This document shows, one piece after another, positions 37,801-49,934 of a DNA stretch of 64,000 nucleotides (position 1 is the stretch's first letter; each line of letters starts with the position of its first letter). Location of the stretch: assembly GCF_035987325.1 (NCBI RefSeq), contig NZ_CP108488.1, positions 7,254,001-7,318,000 on the forward strand. Direction: 5' to 3'. The notes under the pieces were generated by a model. The model saw only the letters and a list, made by a program, of their open reading frames with translations. It was not told the origin of the DNA and did not search any database. The DNA is from Streptomyces sp. NBC_01244 (lineage in GTDB: Bacteria; Actinomycetota; Actinomycetes; Streptomycetales; Streptomycetaceae). Position numbers and translations under genes: made by a program.

Positions 37801-39490
37801 CGTCCAGAGATCCCGCCGCGCGGGATCCGACATCCTCCGGACCGCCATACGGCGCAACGTCGGCGCCATGGTCTGGGGCACCGTCCTCATGGGCCTGTAC
37901 CAGGCGGGCGAGACGGCCTTCCCGATCGCGCTCGGCCTGATCGTCGACCACACGATGAAGGAGCGGAGCCTCGGGGCGCTCGCCCTCTCGATCGGCGCGC
38001 TGGCCGTGATCATCACGACCGTGTCGCTGTCGTGGCGGTACGGGATGCGCATCCTGCAGAAGGCCAACACGACCGAGGCCCACCACTGGAGGGTGGCGGT
38101 CGCGTCCTGCGGCCTCCAGCCGGTGGCCCGGGACGTGGACCTCAAGTCCGGCGAGGTGCTCACCATCGCCACCGAGGACGCCGACCAGACCGCCGACATC
38201 GTCGAGGTCGTGCCGATGCTGATCAGCTCCTCGGTCGCGGTGCTGGTCGCGGCGGTCGCGCTGAGCCTGGCGGACCTGCGCCTCGGCCTGCTGGTCATGA
38301 TCGGAACGGCTCTGATCCTGTCGACCCTCAGCGTGATGTCGAAGCGGATCGGCAGCAGCACCCAGGAGCAGCAGGCCCGGGTGGCGCGGGCGGGTGCGAA
38401 GGTCGCCGACCTGATCACCGGCCTGCGCCCGCTGCACGGCTTCGGCGGCAACCACGCGGCCTTCCGGTCCTACCGGAAGGTCAGTACGGAGGCGAAGGAA
38501 CAGGCGATCACGGTCGCCAAGGTGAACGGCGCCTACACGGGCACCGCGCTGGCCTTGAACTCGACCCTCGCCGCCGCGGTGACCCTGACCGCCGGCTGGC
38601 TGGCCTTCGACGGGCAGATCAGCATCGGCGAGCTCGTCATGGCCGTGGGCCTGGCGCAGTTCATCATGGAACCGCTCAGGCTGTTCTCGGACATGCCCAA
38701 GTACGTGATGATGGCGCGCGCTTCGGCGGAGCGGATGGCCCTGGTGCTGTCCGCCCCGCCGGTGGCGGCCCCGGGGACGGCCCGCCCGGCACCGGGCGGG
38801 GACCTGGAGATCGACTGCGTCCGGTACGAGTCCCTCCAGGGCCTGAAGTTCCGCGTCCCGGCGGGCCAGTTCACGGCGATCGCGGTCTACCAGCCGCGCG
38901 CGGCGGCCGAGCTCGCCTCGATCCTGGCCGTGAACGTGCCGCCGGCCGCGTACGGCGGAACGGTGCGGCTCGGCGGACAGGACCTCGCGGAACTGTCGGT
39001 CGAGGCGGTCCGCGAGCTCATGCTGGTGAACCCGTACGACGGGGAGATCTTCGCGGGAACCCTCCGTACGAACATCGACCCGTCGGGCACCAGCCGGACG
39101 GTGCCCGAGGCCGTCGAGGCGTCCATGCTGACCGATGTCGTCGCCCTGCACCGGCAGGGACTCGACTACGAGGTCCGCGACCGCGGTTCGAACCTCTCCG
39201 GCGGACAGCGCCAGCGGCTCTCGCTGGCCCGGGCGCTGGCCGCGGACTCCGACGTGCTCGTGCTGCGCGACCCGACCACGGCCGTGGACGCGGTCACCGA
39301 GCAGCTCGTCGCACGCAAGATCGCGGAGCTGCGCCGGGGCCGTACCACCGTGGTCATCACCAGCAGCCCGGCCCTGCTCGACGCCGCCGACCGGGTCCTG
39401 GTCCTGGACGACGGGGTCGTCACGGCCGAGGGAACGCACCGGCACTTGCTGGCCAATGATCCGGCGTACTGCCTGGCGGTCACGCGGTGA
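37787..39490 (+). CDS. cchI: ABC exporter half with degenerate Walker A and B
   Basis: This 567-residue protein has six membrane helices and an ATPase-like domain. The signature [15 protein letters not shown] (470 on) is perfect, but the Walker A position reads [14 protein letters not shown] with no GKS/T, Walker B ends in VLVLRDPTT instead of a DE pair, and the switch His is Ser (VITSSPAL). It therefore cannot bind or hydrolyse ATP well by itself but can supply the signature for the CchG site. The ATG at 37787 overlaps the NRPS end by 14 bases; an earlier frame-open start lies within the NRPS gene and adds no homology. Confidence 0.9.
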
Positions 39491-39535
39491 ACTCGTGAAC
39501 CGGTGAGCGCCTGAACCGGTGAACCGGTGAACACG

Positions 39536-39577
39536 AGGGGGCCCGGGTGCGGCGATTCGCCGGCACCCGGGCCCCCT
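39536..39577. terminator. Bidirectional terminator between convergent genes
   Basis: AGGGGGCCCGGGTGC (39536-39550) pairs perfectly with 39563-39577, with a small inner CGG/CCG stem, between the convergent exporter and esterase genes. Confidence 0.75.
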
Positions 39578-39599
39578 TGTCGTCAGGCCCCTCGTGCGA

Positions 39600-40715
39600 T
39601 CAGGCCAGCGCCCAGGCGACATCCCGGAGCAGGGCCTGCCGCCAGCCCGCCCGGTCGTGGCCCGATGCCGACCGGGAGACCCGTACGGTCGCACCGGCCT
39701 GTTCCGTGAGGGCCTCGACCAGCTCGCAGTGGGGGAGCATGCGCGTCTCGTGCTCGCCCAGGTCGAAGGCGATCCGCAGTCCGGACGGGGCGGGCCGCTC
39801 GCGCAGCCGCGCGGCGATGGCGCCGCCGCGCGGACCGCCCAGGGGGTCCGGCAGGTCCCGGGCCTCGGGCGTCCACCAGAACGACCCCGACTGGCAGGCG
39901 ACCCGGGACACCAGTTCGGGGAACTCCGTCGCCGCGTACAGCGCGCTCAGACCGCCGAGGCTCTGGCCGGCGACCACCAGCCGGTCCGGGTCCGCGCGCA
40001 CCCCGCTGCCGGCGACCAGCGGCAGCAGTTCGTCCCGTACCGCCTCCCACAGCTCGGGCCGGCAGCCGAACTCCGCCTGGCGGTCCTTGGTGGGCAGGAA
40101 CACCAGTGTGGCCGGGGGCATGTCGCCGGCTTCGAAGGCCGCGTCGAAGGCCGTCATGGCCGGGTGGAGGTACAGCCAGTCGTCCCCGTCGAGCAGCAGG
40201 ACCACCGGTCCGCCGCCGCCCACCGGGTGGACGCGTACGGTGCGCTTGCCGCCGAGCCGTTCGCTCGCCCAGCGGATCCGGGTGCGCGGCAGGGGCAGTA
40301 CGTCGTCGGCGCCGACGGCGGGCCAGTACGGCTGGGGCGGAGCGTCCGGGGTGGCGACGATGGACCGGTCGCCGCCTGCCCGGAGGGGGTTGAGCGGATC
40401 GGCGTACGACGATCCGTCATCCGCGAGGAACCGGTAGGTCACCCGGAGCCGTGCGGGCATGCGCACCTCGGCGTACCAGCAGTCCGTATCGCGCCACCGG
40501 AGCAGCGCGACCGGCTCCGACCAGCTCTCGAAGTCGATGACCGTCGGGGTGCCGCGCCACAGGAACAGGGTGACCCAACCGCCGTCGCCGGAAGGCGCGG
40601 ACGCGGGTGCCGCGGCCGCCCAGAACGCGTCGGTGCCGGGCGTGCCGGGCAGGTCGAACGCGGCGAAGGGGCTCTCCGAACCGGCGTCGGCCAGGCTCCG
40701 TTCGAGTGCACGCAT
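39600..40715 (-). CDS. cchJ: Siderophore esterase, enterochelin esterase (Fes/IroE) family
   Basis: This 371-residue protein has an N-terminal beta-rich Fes-like domain (about 1-150, with RVTYRFLADDGSSYADPLNP) and a C-terminal alpha/beta hydrolase with Ser in GQSLGG and His in SGHDRAGW. In coelichelin clusters the homologue CchJ has been proposed to hydrolyse the tetrapeptide from the NRPS, which has no TE; hydrolysis of the ferric siderophore is the alternative. The start at 40715 follows AAGGAGG. It shares an iron-controlled intergenic region with the MbtH gene. Confidence 0.9.
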   Translation of the reverse strand: MRALERSLADAGSESPFAAFDLPGTPGTDAFWAAAAPASAPSGDGGWVTLFLWRGTPTVIDFESWSEPVALLRWRDTDCWYAEVRMPARLRVTYRFLADDGSSYADPLNPLRAGGDRSIVATPDAPPQPYWPAVGADDVLPLPRTRIRWASERLGGKRTVRVHPVGGGGPVVLLLDGDDWLYLHPAMTAFDAAFEAGDMPPATLVFLPTKDRQAEFGCRPELWEAVRDELLPLVAGSGVRADPDRLVVAGQSLGGLSALYAATEFPELVSRVACQSGSFWWTPEARDLPDPLGGPRGGAIAARLRERPAPSGLRIAFDLGEHETRMLPHCELVEALTEQAGATVRVSRSASGHDRAGWRQALLRDVAWALA

Positions 40716-40760
40716 CGGTGCCTCCTTGTGAGGGGGAAGGGGAAACGTTAAGCTCTATAA

Positions 40761-40779
40761 TTAGGCGAGCCTAACCTAA
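40761..40779. promoter_or_regulatory. Iron box between cchJ and cchK
   Basis: TTAGGCGAGCCTAACCTAA contains the palindrome TTAGGCGAGCCTAA and lies between the divergent esterase and MbtH genes, so it can control both. Confidence 0.85.
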
Positions 40780-40908
40780 GTGGATGGCTCTCTTCATTCC
40801 CGATCGACCTTTCCCACGGGCACGGCGCCCGCTGTCGGACTGCGCGCGCCGCGCGCCGCACGCCGACGCCACCCGCCGGACCCATCGGGCTCCTGGAGGA
40901 ACCCCAGT

Positions 40909-41121
40909 ATGAGCACCAACCCGTTCGACGATGCCGACGGCCGTTTCCTGGTCCTGGTGAACGACGAGGGTCAGCACTCCCTCTGGCCCTCCTTCGCCGA
41001 GGCTCCCGGCGGATGGACGGTCGCGCTCGCCGAGACCACCCGTGACGCGTGCCTGGAGTTCATCGAGTCGAGCTGGACCGACCTGCGCCCCCGCTCCCTC
41101 GCGGCGGCCGTCGAAGCCTGA
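40909..41121 (+). CDS. cchK: MbtH-like protein
   Basis: This 70-residue protein has the family features [24 protein letters not shown] and the Trp of GGW and the closing LRP. MbtH proteins bind adenylation domains and are often needed for their activity; the partner is expected to be the three-module NRPS. The ATG follows GGAGGA. A 130-bp leader separates it from the iron box. Confidence 0.95.
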   Translation: MSTNPFDDADGRFLVLVNDEGQHSLWPSFAEAPGGWTVALAETTRDACLEFIESSWTDLRPRSLAAAVEA

Positions 41122-41128
41122 CCGGGCC

Positions 41129-41197
41129 GGCCCCGGACGTGCCGCGCTCGCGGCGCGTCCGGGGCCGCCTTGTGTCCGGGGCCGCCTTGTGTCCGGG
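41129..41197 (+). terminator. Terminator hairpin followed by two 17-bp direct repeats
   Basis: GGCCCCGGACG (41129-41139) pairs with 41156-41166, with an inner GCCGC/GCGGC stem. GCCGCCTTGTGTCCGGG is then repeated exactly at 41164-41180 and 41181-41197. It likely ends transcription of the MbtH gene. The rest of the interval to 41300 shows nothing recognisable. Confidence 0.6.
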
Positions 41198-41301
41198 GCG
41201 GACGCGCCCGTGCAGCAGGCGTGCCTGCGGAGCCCCTCGGTCCAAGGGGTCGGGCGGTGTGGCTGGTTGTCGGTGGGCCGCGCGAGCGGGATCACGGTAA
41301 A

Positions 41302-41320
41302 TTAGGTTAGGCTAAGCTAA
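41302..41320 (+). promoter_or_regulatory. Iron box before the isochorismatase-argCJBD genes
   Basis: TTAGGTTAGGCTAAGCTAA is a near-perfect match to the DmdR1 consensus, about 50 bp before the isochorismatase-like start. Confidence 0.85.
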
Positions 41321-41372
41321 CTGCGCAGAGGTTGTGCGGGGGCCGCGTGCGGCATCAGGGGAGGGGATCGTC

Positions 41373-44366
<2,994 letters not shown>

Positions 44367-44377
44367 ACGGGGTCGAG

Positions 44378-45355
44378 ATGACGGCGGAGACGAAGCGGAC
44401 GCACGCACAGGACGGCGTGGCGGGTGCCATGCCGGGTGCCATGCCGGCCGCCGTGCCGGCCGCCGTGCCCGCCCCCCGGGACCTGCCCTGGCTGGAGCAG
44501 CTCCAAGGCCGCACGGTCGTCGTCAAGTTCGGCGGCAACGCCATGGTGGACCCCTCCACGCACCGGACGTTCGCCCAGGACGTCGTGGAGCTGTGGCACG
44601 CGGGCCTGCGGCCCGTCGTCGTCCACGGTGGCGGTCCCCAGATCAGCGCGCTGCTCGACCGGCTCGGCCTGGAGACGCGCTTCGAGGCCGGAATGCGGGT
44701 GACCACGCCGGAGACGATGGACGTGGTGCGCATGGTGCTCACCGGCAAGGTCCAGCGCGAACTGGTCGGGGCCATCAACGCCCACGGGCCGTTCGCCGTG
44801 GGCCTGTCCGGCGAGGACGCCCACACGATGACCGCCGTACGCCGTCCGGCCTGGGTCGACGGCCTGCCGGTGGACATCGGTCTGGTCGGCGACATCGTGG
44901 ACGTGGACGCCGCGACGATCGCCGGGCTGCTGGAGCAGGGCCGCATCCCCGTCATCTCACCCGTCGCGCGCGGCGAGGACGGCCAGGTCTACAACGTCAA
45001 CGCCGACCTCGCGGCCTCGGCGCTGGCCGTCGCCCTCGGGGCCGACCGGCTGGTGGTGATGACCGACGTCGAGGGGCTGTACGCGGACTGGCCGCACAGC
45101 ACCGAGGTGATCGACCGCCTGACCGCCGGCCAGTTGGACGCCCTGCTGCCGGAGCTCGCGAGCGGCATGCTCCCCAAGATGGAGGGCTGCCTGCGCGCCG
45201 TACGGGCGGGCGTCGGCAGGGCGCAGGTCATCGACGGCCGGGTGCCGCACGCGCTGCTGCGCGGAATCCTCACCGAGGACGGACCCGGCACCACGGTGGT
45301 GCCGGACGAGCAGACCGGCCCCGAGGGGTCCGGCGGCAAGGGAGACGGCGCGTGA
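44378..45355 (+). CDS. argB: Acetylglutamate kinase
   Basis: This 325-residue kinase phosphorylates N-acetylglutamate. It has [10 protein letters not shown] (substrate/ATP-binding Lys), [11 protein letters not shown] and the C-terminal [16 protein letters not shown]. The first 25 residues are a low-complexity extension with repeated GAMP/AAVP units not expected in the family. I chose ATG 44378, which has GGGG upstream; a GTG at 44363 overlapping the argJ stop is the alternative. The stop overlaps argD (GTGA). Confidence 0.94.
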   Translation: MTAETKRTHAQDGVAGAMPGAMPAAVPAAVPAPRDLPWLEQLQGRTVVVKFGGNAMVDPSTHRTFAQDVVELWHAGLRPVVVHGGGPQISALLDRLGLETRFEAGMRVTTPETMDVVRMVLTGKVQRELVGAINAHGPFAVGLSGEDAHTMTAVRRPAWVDGLPVDIGLVGDIVDVDAATIAGLLEQGRIPVISPVARGEDGQVYNVNADLAASALAVALGADRLVVMTDVEGLYADWPHSTEVIDRLTAGQLDALLPELASGMLPKMEGCLRAVRAGVGRAQVIDGRVPHALLRGILTEDGPGTTVVPDEQTGPEGSGGKGDGA

Positions 45356-46536
45356 CCGCCGACAGCACGACGACACCGCTCGCCGACCGCTGGCGCGCGG
45401 TGATGATGGACACCTACGGCACCCCCGCGCTGGCCCTGGTCAGGGGCGAGGGCAGCACGGTCTGGGACGAAGACGGCCGCGCGTACACGGACTTCACCGG
45501 CGGAATCGCCGTCAACGCCCTCGGGCACGCCCATCCGGCCCTGGTCTCGGCCGTCCAGGAGCAGGTCGCCCGGCTCGGCCACGTGTCGAACCTGTTCGTC
45601 TCGGAGCCGGCCGTCGCACTGGCGGAACGGCTGCTGGCCCTGCTGGACAGGCCGGGCCGGGTGTTCTTCGCCAACTCGGGCGCGGAGGCGGTCGAGGCCG
45701 CCTTCAAGATCGCCCGCCGGACCGGGCGCCCGCACCTGGTCGCGACGGAGGGCGGGTTCCACGGGCGCACCATGGGGGCGCTGGCCCTCACCGGCCAGCC
45801 GCCCAAGCAGGCCCCCTTCCTGCCCCTGCCCGGGGAGGTCACGCACGTTCCCTACGGGGACACGGAGGCGCTCCGCGCGGCCGTCACCGAACAGACGGCC
45901 GCGGTCGTACTCGAACCCCTGCAGGGCGAGGCCGGAGTCGTCCTGCCTCCCGATGGCTACCTGCGGGCGGCCCGCGAGATCACCCGCGCCACGGGCACCC
46001 TGCTCGTACTGGACGAGGTGCAGACCGGGATCGGCCGCACCGGCCACTGGTTCGCGCACCAGGCGGAGCCGGGAGCGGAGCCGGACGTGATCACCCTGGC
46101 CAAGGGGCTGGGCGGAGGCCTGCCGATCGGCGCCGCGGTCGCCTTCGGCCCCGCCGCCGAGCTGCTGACCCCCGGTCAGCACGGCTCCACCTTCGGCGGC
46201 AACCCGGTGGCGTGCGCGGCCGGGCTCGCCGTCCTGGAGACCATCGAGAAGGAAGGGCTGCTCGCCCACGCCGCAGGGGTGGGGGAGCGGCTGAGGCTCG
46301 CCATCGAGGCCCTGGAACACCCCTTGGTCCGGGACGTGCGGGGCGCCGGCCTGCTCCTGGGCATCGCCCTCGCCGAGCCCGTCGCCGCGCGGGTCCAGCG
46401 GGCCGCGCAGGACGCCGGGTTCCTCGTGAACGCGGCGGGCGCGGGTGTCGTACGGCTGGCTCCCGCCCTGACGCTGCCGCAGGAGCGGGCCGATGCCCTG
46501 GTGGCGGCGCTGCCCGGGATCCTCGACGCCTCGTAG
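45352..46536 (+). CDS. argD: Acetylornithine aminotransferase
   Basis: This 394-residue class III PLP aminotransferase makes N-acetylornithine from the semialdehyde. Motifs: [43 protein letters not shown], and the PLP Lys in [17 protein letters not shown] start overlaps argB. In many Streptomyces argR follows argD; here a hairpin and a convergent GNAT gene follow, so the operon ends without its usual repressor gene. Confidence 0.95.
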   Translation: MTADSTTTPLADRWRAVMMDTYGTPALALVRGEGSTVWDEDGRAYTDFTGGIAVNALGHAHPALVSAVQEQVARLGHVSNLFVSEPAVALAERLLALLDRPGRVFFANSGAEAVEAAFKIARRTGRPHLVATEGGFHGRTMGALALTGQPPKQAPFLPLPGEVTHVPYGDTEALRAAVTEQTAAVVLEPLQGEAGVVLPPDGYLRAAREITRATGTLLVLDEVQTGIGRTGHWFAHQAEPGAEPDVITLAKGLGGGLPIGAAVAFGPAAELLTPGQHGSTFGGNPVACAAGLAVLETIEKEGLLAHAAGVGERLRLAIEALEHPLVRDVRGAGLLLGIALAEPVAARVQRAAQDAGFLVNAAGAGVVRLAPALTLPQERADALVAALPGILDAS

Positions 46537-46553
46537 GGCCGGGGGCGTACGGC

Positions 46554-46582
46554 GGGGCGGGTCCCTCAGGGGCCCGCCCCTT
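46554..46582. terminator. Terminator between convergent argD and GNAT gene
   Basis: GGGGCGGG (46554-46561) pairs with CCCGCCCC (46573-46580), followed by TT, between the two convergent stops. Confidence 0.6.
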
Positions 46583-46612
46583 GGCCGTCCACCTGCGCTC
46601 CGGTCTCGCCGT

Positions 46613-47146
46613 CTAGAGAGCGCGGGACAGGACGCGCGCGCCCCGGCCGGGGTCCAGGGACCGGGCCCACTCGGCCGGCGCCAGGGTCGGGCTGGCCGGG
46701 AGGAACCCGTGGAGGAGGAAGAGCCGGCCGCTGCCGGTCGTCGCCGTGAACAGCGTGGCCAGGGAGCGGTTGCGGGCCCTGGCGAACGCCGCGTGCAGCA
46801 GCCGGGCGCCCATGCCCGAGCCCTGCCGGTGGGCCGCGACGCAGAAGTTGTACAGCACGCCCGCGGCGGGGTGTTCGCGCAGGCCGAGGCAGCCTTCGAG
46901 GGTTCCGTCGGGTGCCTGCGCGACGAGGAAGTCCGACGCCCGGGAGAGGTAGAGGGAGAGCGGGCGTTCGCGGAGCGCCCCCGCGTGGACGAACGGCCGG
47001 GAGAGGGCGGCGAGCGCGGGGCCGTCGTCCCGGCGGGCCGGGCGCACCGTGAACCCGGGGACCTCGTGCCACCGGGGAACGGCGGCGGGGGTGCGGGGCG
47101 GCAGGGTGGCGTGCGCGGCGGCAGGGGGCAGCGTGGCCGTGGTCAA
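46613..47146 (-). CDS. GNAT acetyltransferase, N-acetylglutamate synthase-like
   Basis: This 177-residue protein has a single GNAT domain after a Pro/Ala-rich start: FTVRPARRDDGPALAAL, then the acetyl-CoA loop VAAHRQGSGMGARLL and a HGF motif near the C-terminus. The pattern VRPAR, LYxRxxDFxVA, GCLGLREH and HGF resembles the short actinobacterial N-acetylglutamate synthases (ArgA class), which would supply the acetylglutamate that starts the ornithine pathway. It is convergent with argCJBD and has its own iron box upstream. I therefore favour ArgA function, but another amine substrate is possible. Confidence 0.75.
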   Translation of the reverse strand: MTTATLPPAAAHATLPPRTPAAVPRWHEVPGFTVRPARRDDGPALAALSRPFVHAGALRERPLSLYLSRASDFLVAQAPDGTLEGCLGLREHPAAGVLYNFCVAAHRQGSGMGARLLHAAFARARNRSLATLFTATTGSGRLFLLHGFLPASPTLAPAEWARSLDPGRGARVLSRAL

Positions 47147-47220
47147 GGTGTTCCTTCCTCGGTTCCGCCGTGTGCGGGGCGGGTGCGGAGGCGGAGGCCT
47201 CCCGGCGGAACGGTCGAGGT

Positions 47221-47239
47221 AAGGTTAGCCTTACCTAGC
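47221..47239 (-). promoter_or_regulatory. Iron box for the GNAT gene
   Basis: Read leftward the site is CTAGGTAAGGCTAACCTTA, a good match to the consensus, 75 bp upstream of the GNAT start. The flanking AGGTAAGG/CCTTACCT arms are a palindrome. It overlaps the final codon of the phosphopantetheinyl transferase gene. Confidence 0.8.
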
Positions 47240-47957
47240 TGGCGGGGCCAAGTCGGCCCGTACGGACGGCGCGTGCCGCCACGTAGCCGGGGAAGGCGGG
47301 CACGTCGGCGACGGTCCATCCCGACGGAGCCGAGGGGGTGGCGCCGGTGCCCACGTACGTCAGGGCCGGGTTCCCGCCGAGTCCGATGCCGACCCCCTTG
47401 AGGTAGGCCTCCTTCCGGGACCAGCAGCGGGCCACCGCGGCGGGGAGCTCGTCGGCCGGCAGCGCCGACAACTCGGCGCGCTCGGCCGGATGGAGGACCT
47501 CCGCCAGTTCGGAGGCCACCTGCGAGGCCAGCGCGGGCTCCGGCCGCCGCTCGACGTCGACCCCGACCGGACTGTCCGCGAAGGCCACCAGGACGGCGTC
47601 CCCCGCGTGGGACAGCGAGAAGTGCAGCGGTGTGCCGGTCACGGCGGGCCGCCCGTGCGGTCCGCCACAGCCGGGGCAGGGCTCGCGGAAGAAGCGCACC
47701 CGCGCCGGATCCCGGCCGAGCCGGTCGCCCAGCAACTGCCGCAGCACGACGTGGGCGACCCGGTACTGGTCACGGTCGCCGGCACGCCGGATCCCCTGGA
47801 GCCGGGCCCGCTCGGCATCGTCGAGCATGCCCTCCAGCTCCCGCGCCCGATCCGCGTACAGGCTCACGCGCACGGCCCACAGCCCCGGTCCCGGCGAGGT
47901 GAGCCAGGGCCGCGCCGAGGCGTCGGCGTCGGGAGCCGGGTCCGCAACGGCCGTCAT
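47235..47957 (-). CDS. 4'-phosphopantetheinyl transferase, Sfp type
   Basis: This 240-residue enzyme activates carrier domains by attaching phosphopantetheine. It has HFSLSHAGDAVLVAF, the Mg-binding GVDVE and WSRKEAYLKGVGIGL. The ATG at 47957 lies in the stop of the small upstream gene (ATGA). The gene is in an operon behind an iron box, so it is probably the dedicated activator of the siderophore NRPS; it could also serve the NRPS-PKS cluster at the left. Confidence 0.92.
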   Translation of the reverse strand: MTAVADPAPDADASARPWLTSPGPGLWAVRVSLYADRARELEGMLDDAERARLQGIRRAGDRDQYRVAHVVLRQLLGDRLGRDPARVRFFREPCPGCGGPHGRPAVTGTPLHFSLSHAGDAVLVAFADSPVGVDVERRPEPALASQVASELAEVLHPAERAELSALPADELPAAVARCWSRKEAYLKGVGIGLGGNPALTYVGTGATPSAPSGWTVADVPAFPGYVAARAVRTGRLGPAS

Positions 47958-48202
47958 CCGCACGGGCGGCCGGGGTAGGTGTCACCCTCCGGGGCGCCGA
48001 CCTCGCGCATCCGGCACAGAACCTCCCCGAGGAGCGCGTCGTCCACGTCGACGGGCATGTTGAACTCCCGGTCGAAGACGAAGGAATCACCCGCACCCGC
48101 GTGCCAGATGACCCAGCGCGGCGGCATCTCGGGTTCCTCCCACAGCGGGGAAAGACGTTCCAGGACGCTACTCGTACCAATCACTCTGCTCACTCCACTC
48201 AC
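47954..48202 (-). CDS. Small hypothetical protein (82 aa)
   Basis: This 82-residue acidic protein is not recognised. It has MPPRWVIWHAGAGDSFVFDRE in pieces (WVIWHAGAG, DREFNMP) and a C-terminal GAPEGDTYPGRPCG with one Cys. The GTG start overlaps the amidohydrolase stop (GTGA) and its stop overlaps the transferase start (ATGA), so three genes are translationally coupled. The tight coupling and normal codon use support a real protein. No signal peptide or membrane helix is apparent. Confidence 0.8.
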   Translation of the reverse strand: MSGVSRVIGTSSVLERLSPLWEEPEMPPRWVIWHAGAGDSFVFDREFNMPVDVDDALLGEVLCRMREVGAPEGDTYPGRPCG

Positions 48203-49788
48203 AGCTTTCCCGCATCCGTATCCGTCATGCGGTTTCCGTCGACGAAGGTCTCCACGACCTCGATGGCACTGATCCGGGAGGGATCGACGTACCGCGGGTC
48301 GTCACCCAGAACCACCAGGTCGGCGCGCTTCCCCGGGGTGAGGCTGCCGGCCCTGTCCTCCCACCGGCACGCGTACGCACCGGCGACCGTGTACGCGTAC
48401 AGCGCCTCCTCGACGGTGACCGCCTCGTCCGGCCCGATCGGCCGCCCGGAGGCGGAGGCGCGCTCGACCATGAACTGGATCGCCCGCAGCGGGGCCCCGT
48501 CCGTCACGGGCCGGTCCGAACTCCCCACGAGGGTCACCCCGTGGTCCAGGAACCCGCGCCCCCGGTACATCCAGGGGGCCCGCTCCTCACCCATCACGTC
48601 CGCGTAGTCGTCCCCGAAGGAGTACAGGAAGGCCGGCTGGACGACCGCGCTGACGCCCAGGCGTGCGAAGCGCGGGAGCTGGTCGGGGCGGATCAGCCCG
48701 GCGTGCTCGATCCGGTGCCGCGCGTCCGGCCGGGGCCGCAGCCGCTGCGCCTGCTCCAGCGCGTCGAGCGCGAGGTCGGCGGCGCGGTCCCCGATGGCGT
48801 GGACGGCGAGCTGCCAGCCGGCGAGGTGGCCGTCCACGATGAGCCGGGTGAGGCGGTCGGGGTCGTCCTGGAGCTGTCCGGTGTGGTCCGTGCCCGCGTA
48901 CGGGGCCGTGAGCGCGGCGGTCCGGGCCATCATCCCGCCGTCGGTGTAGATCTTGAGCGCGCCCAGCGACAGCCAGTCGTCGCCGAACCCGGTGCGCATG
49001 CCGAGGTCCAGGGCGCGGGGGATCCCGTCCTCCCGGTGCGCTTCGCGCGGCCGCAGCACATCGCCGGCGGGCATGAGCTGCACCCGCAGGGGCAGCCTCC
49101 CCTGGTCCCGCAGCAGCTGGTACGCGCCGAGCTCCACCGGGCTGTGGCCGAGCAGCCCACCCCCGATGCCCGCCTCGGCGACGGCGGTCACGCCCTCCGC
49201 GAGGCAGGTCCGGGCCGCGCGCTCGACGGCATCGGCGATCTCGTCCTGCCCGTACGGCAGCCGCAGTCGCCGCGCGGCGGTCATGGCGCCCTCGGCCAGG
49301 AAGCCGTCCTGGTGCGGAACGCCGGCGGGAAGCAGGCGCAGCACCGCGCTGTTCACGACGCACCCGTGCCCCGAGTCGTGCATCAGGAACACCTTGCGCC
49401 CGCGACTGACGGTATCCAGCTCGCCGGCGGTCAGATGCCGCCCCAGGGCCCGCTGGTCATAGCCCATCACGTCGACCCAGGAGCCGTCCCCGCCCGCCGA
49501 GCGGGAGACGGCCTCCGCCACCACCGCCAGCACGTCCTCGACCCGCTCGCACGGGGCGACGCTCGGGGTGCTCTGCTTCAGCCCGGTCCAGGCGAGGTGC
49601 ACATGACTGTCGATGAACCCGGGCAGCACGGTGGCGCCCTGCAGATCGATGACCTCACGGGCCGGCAGCGAGGCGACGTCCTCGTCGAGCCCCACGATCC
49701 GCCCCCGCCAGATCCCCAGCTCACGGGCGAGGGGACGGGCCGGATCCATGGTGATGATGTTCGCGTTGATCAGCCTCGAACACAGCAT
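48199..49788 (-). CDS. Metal-dependent amidohydrolase, YtcJ-like (amidohydrolase 3)
   Basis: This 529-residue protein has the composite beta-domain start (LINANIITMDPARP), metal ligands in GFIDSHVHLAW, a central Lys/Asp region (LGALKIYTDGGMM), HAIGDRA, HRIEHAGLI, and GSSDRPV, and ends with LTPGKRADLVVLGDDP. The family hydrolyses amide bonds, often with two metals; the substrate is unknown. The ATG at 49788 matches the family start; TTG 49815 is an in-frame alternative. An iron box lies upstream and it leads the operon with the transferase. A role in processing a formyl or peptide amide of the siderophore is speculation. Confidence 0.85.
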   Translation of the reverse strand: MLCSRLINANIITMDPARPLARELGIWRGRIVGLDEDVASLPAREVIDLQGATVLPGFIDSHVHLAWTGLKQSTPSVAPCERVEDVLAVVAEAVSRSAGGDGSWVDVMGYDQRALGRHLTAGELDTVSRGRKVFLMHDSGHGCVVNSAVLRLLPAGVPHQDGFLAEGAMTAARRLRLPYGQDEIADAVERAARTCLAEGVTAVAEAGIGGGLLGHSPVELGAYQLLRDQGRLPLRVQLMPAGDVLRPREAHREDGIPRALDLGMRTGFGDDWLSLGALKIYTDGGMMARTAALTAPYAGTDHTGQLQDDPDRLTRLIVDGHLAGWQLAVHAIGDRAADLALDALEQAQRLRPRPDARHRIEHAGLIRPDQLPRFARLGVSAVVQPAFLYSFGDDYADVMGEERAPWMYRGRGFLDHGVTLVGSSDRPVTDGAPLRAIQFMVERASASGRPIGPDEAVTVEEALYAYTVAGAYACRWEDRAGSLTPGKRADLVVLGDDPRYVDPSRISAIEVVETFVDGNRMTDTDAGKL

Positions 49789-49864
49789 GGGCGGTCCGAC
49801 TCCCCCTGGCGGCAACGCGCGTGTACACGGGTCAGGACAGGGGCCCCAGGGCTGCCGCGTCCGA

Positions 49865-49881
49865 CTTAGGTAACCCTAACC
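49865..49881 (-). promoter_or_regulatory. Iron box for the amidohydrolase-transferase operon
   Basis: Read leftward the site is GGTTAGGGTTACCTAAG, with half-sites TTAGG and CCTAA at iron-box spacing, about 80 bp before the amidohydrolase ATG. It is the weakest of the ten boxes. Confidence 0.7.
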
Positions 49882-49934
49882 GTACACTCGGCGGCCGGTC
49901 AATGTGCGACGGGCGCCCGCGTCCGCCGCGAGGG

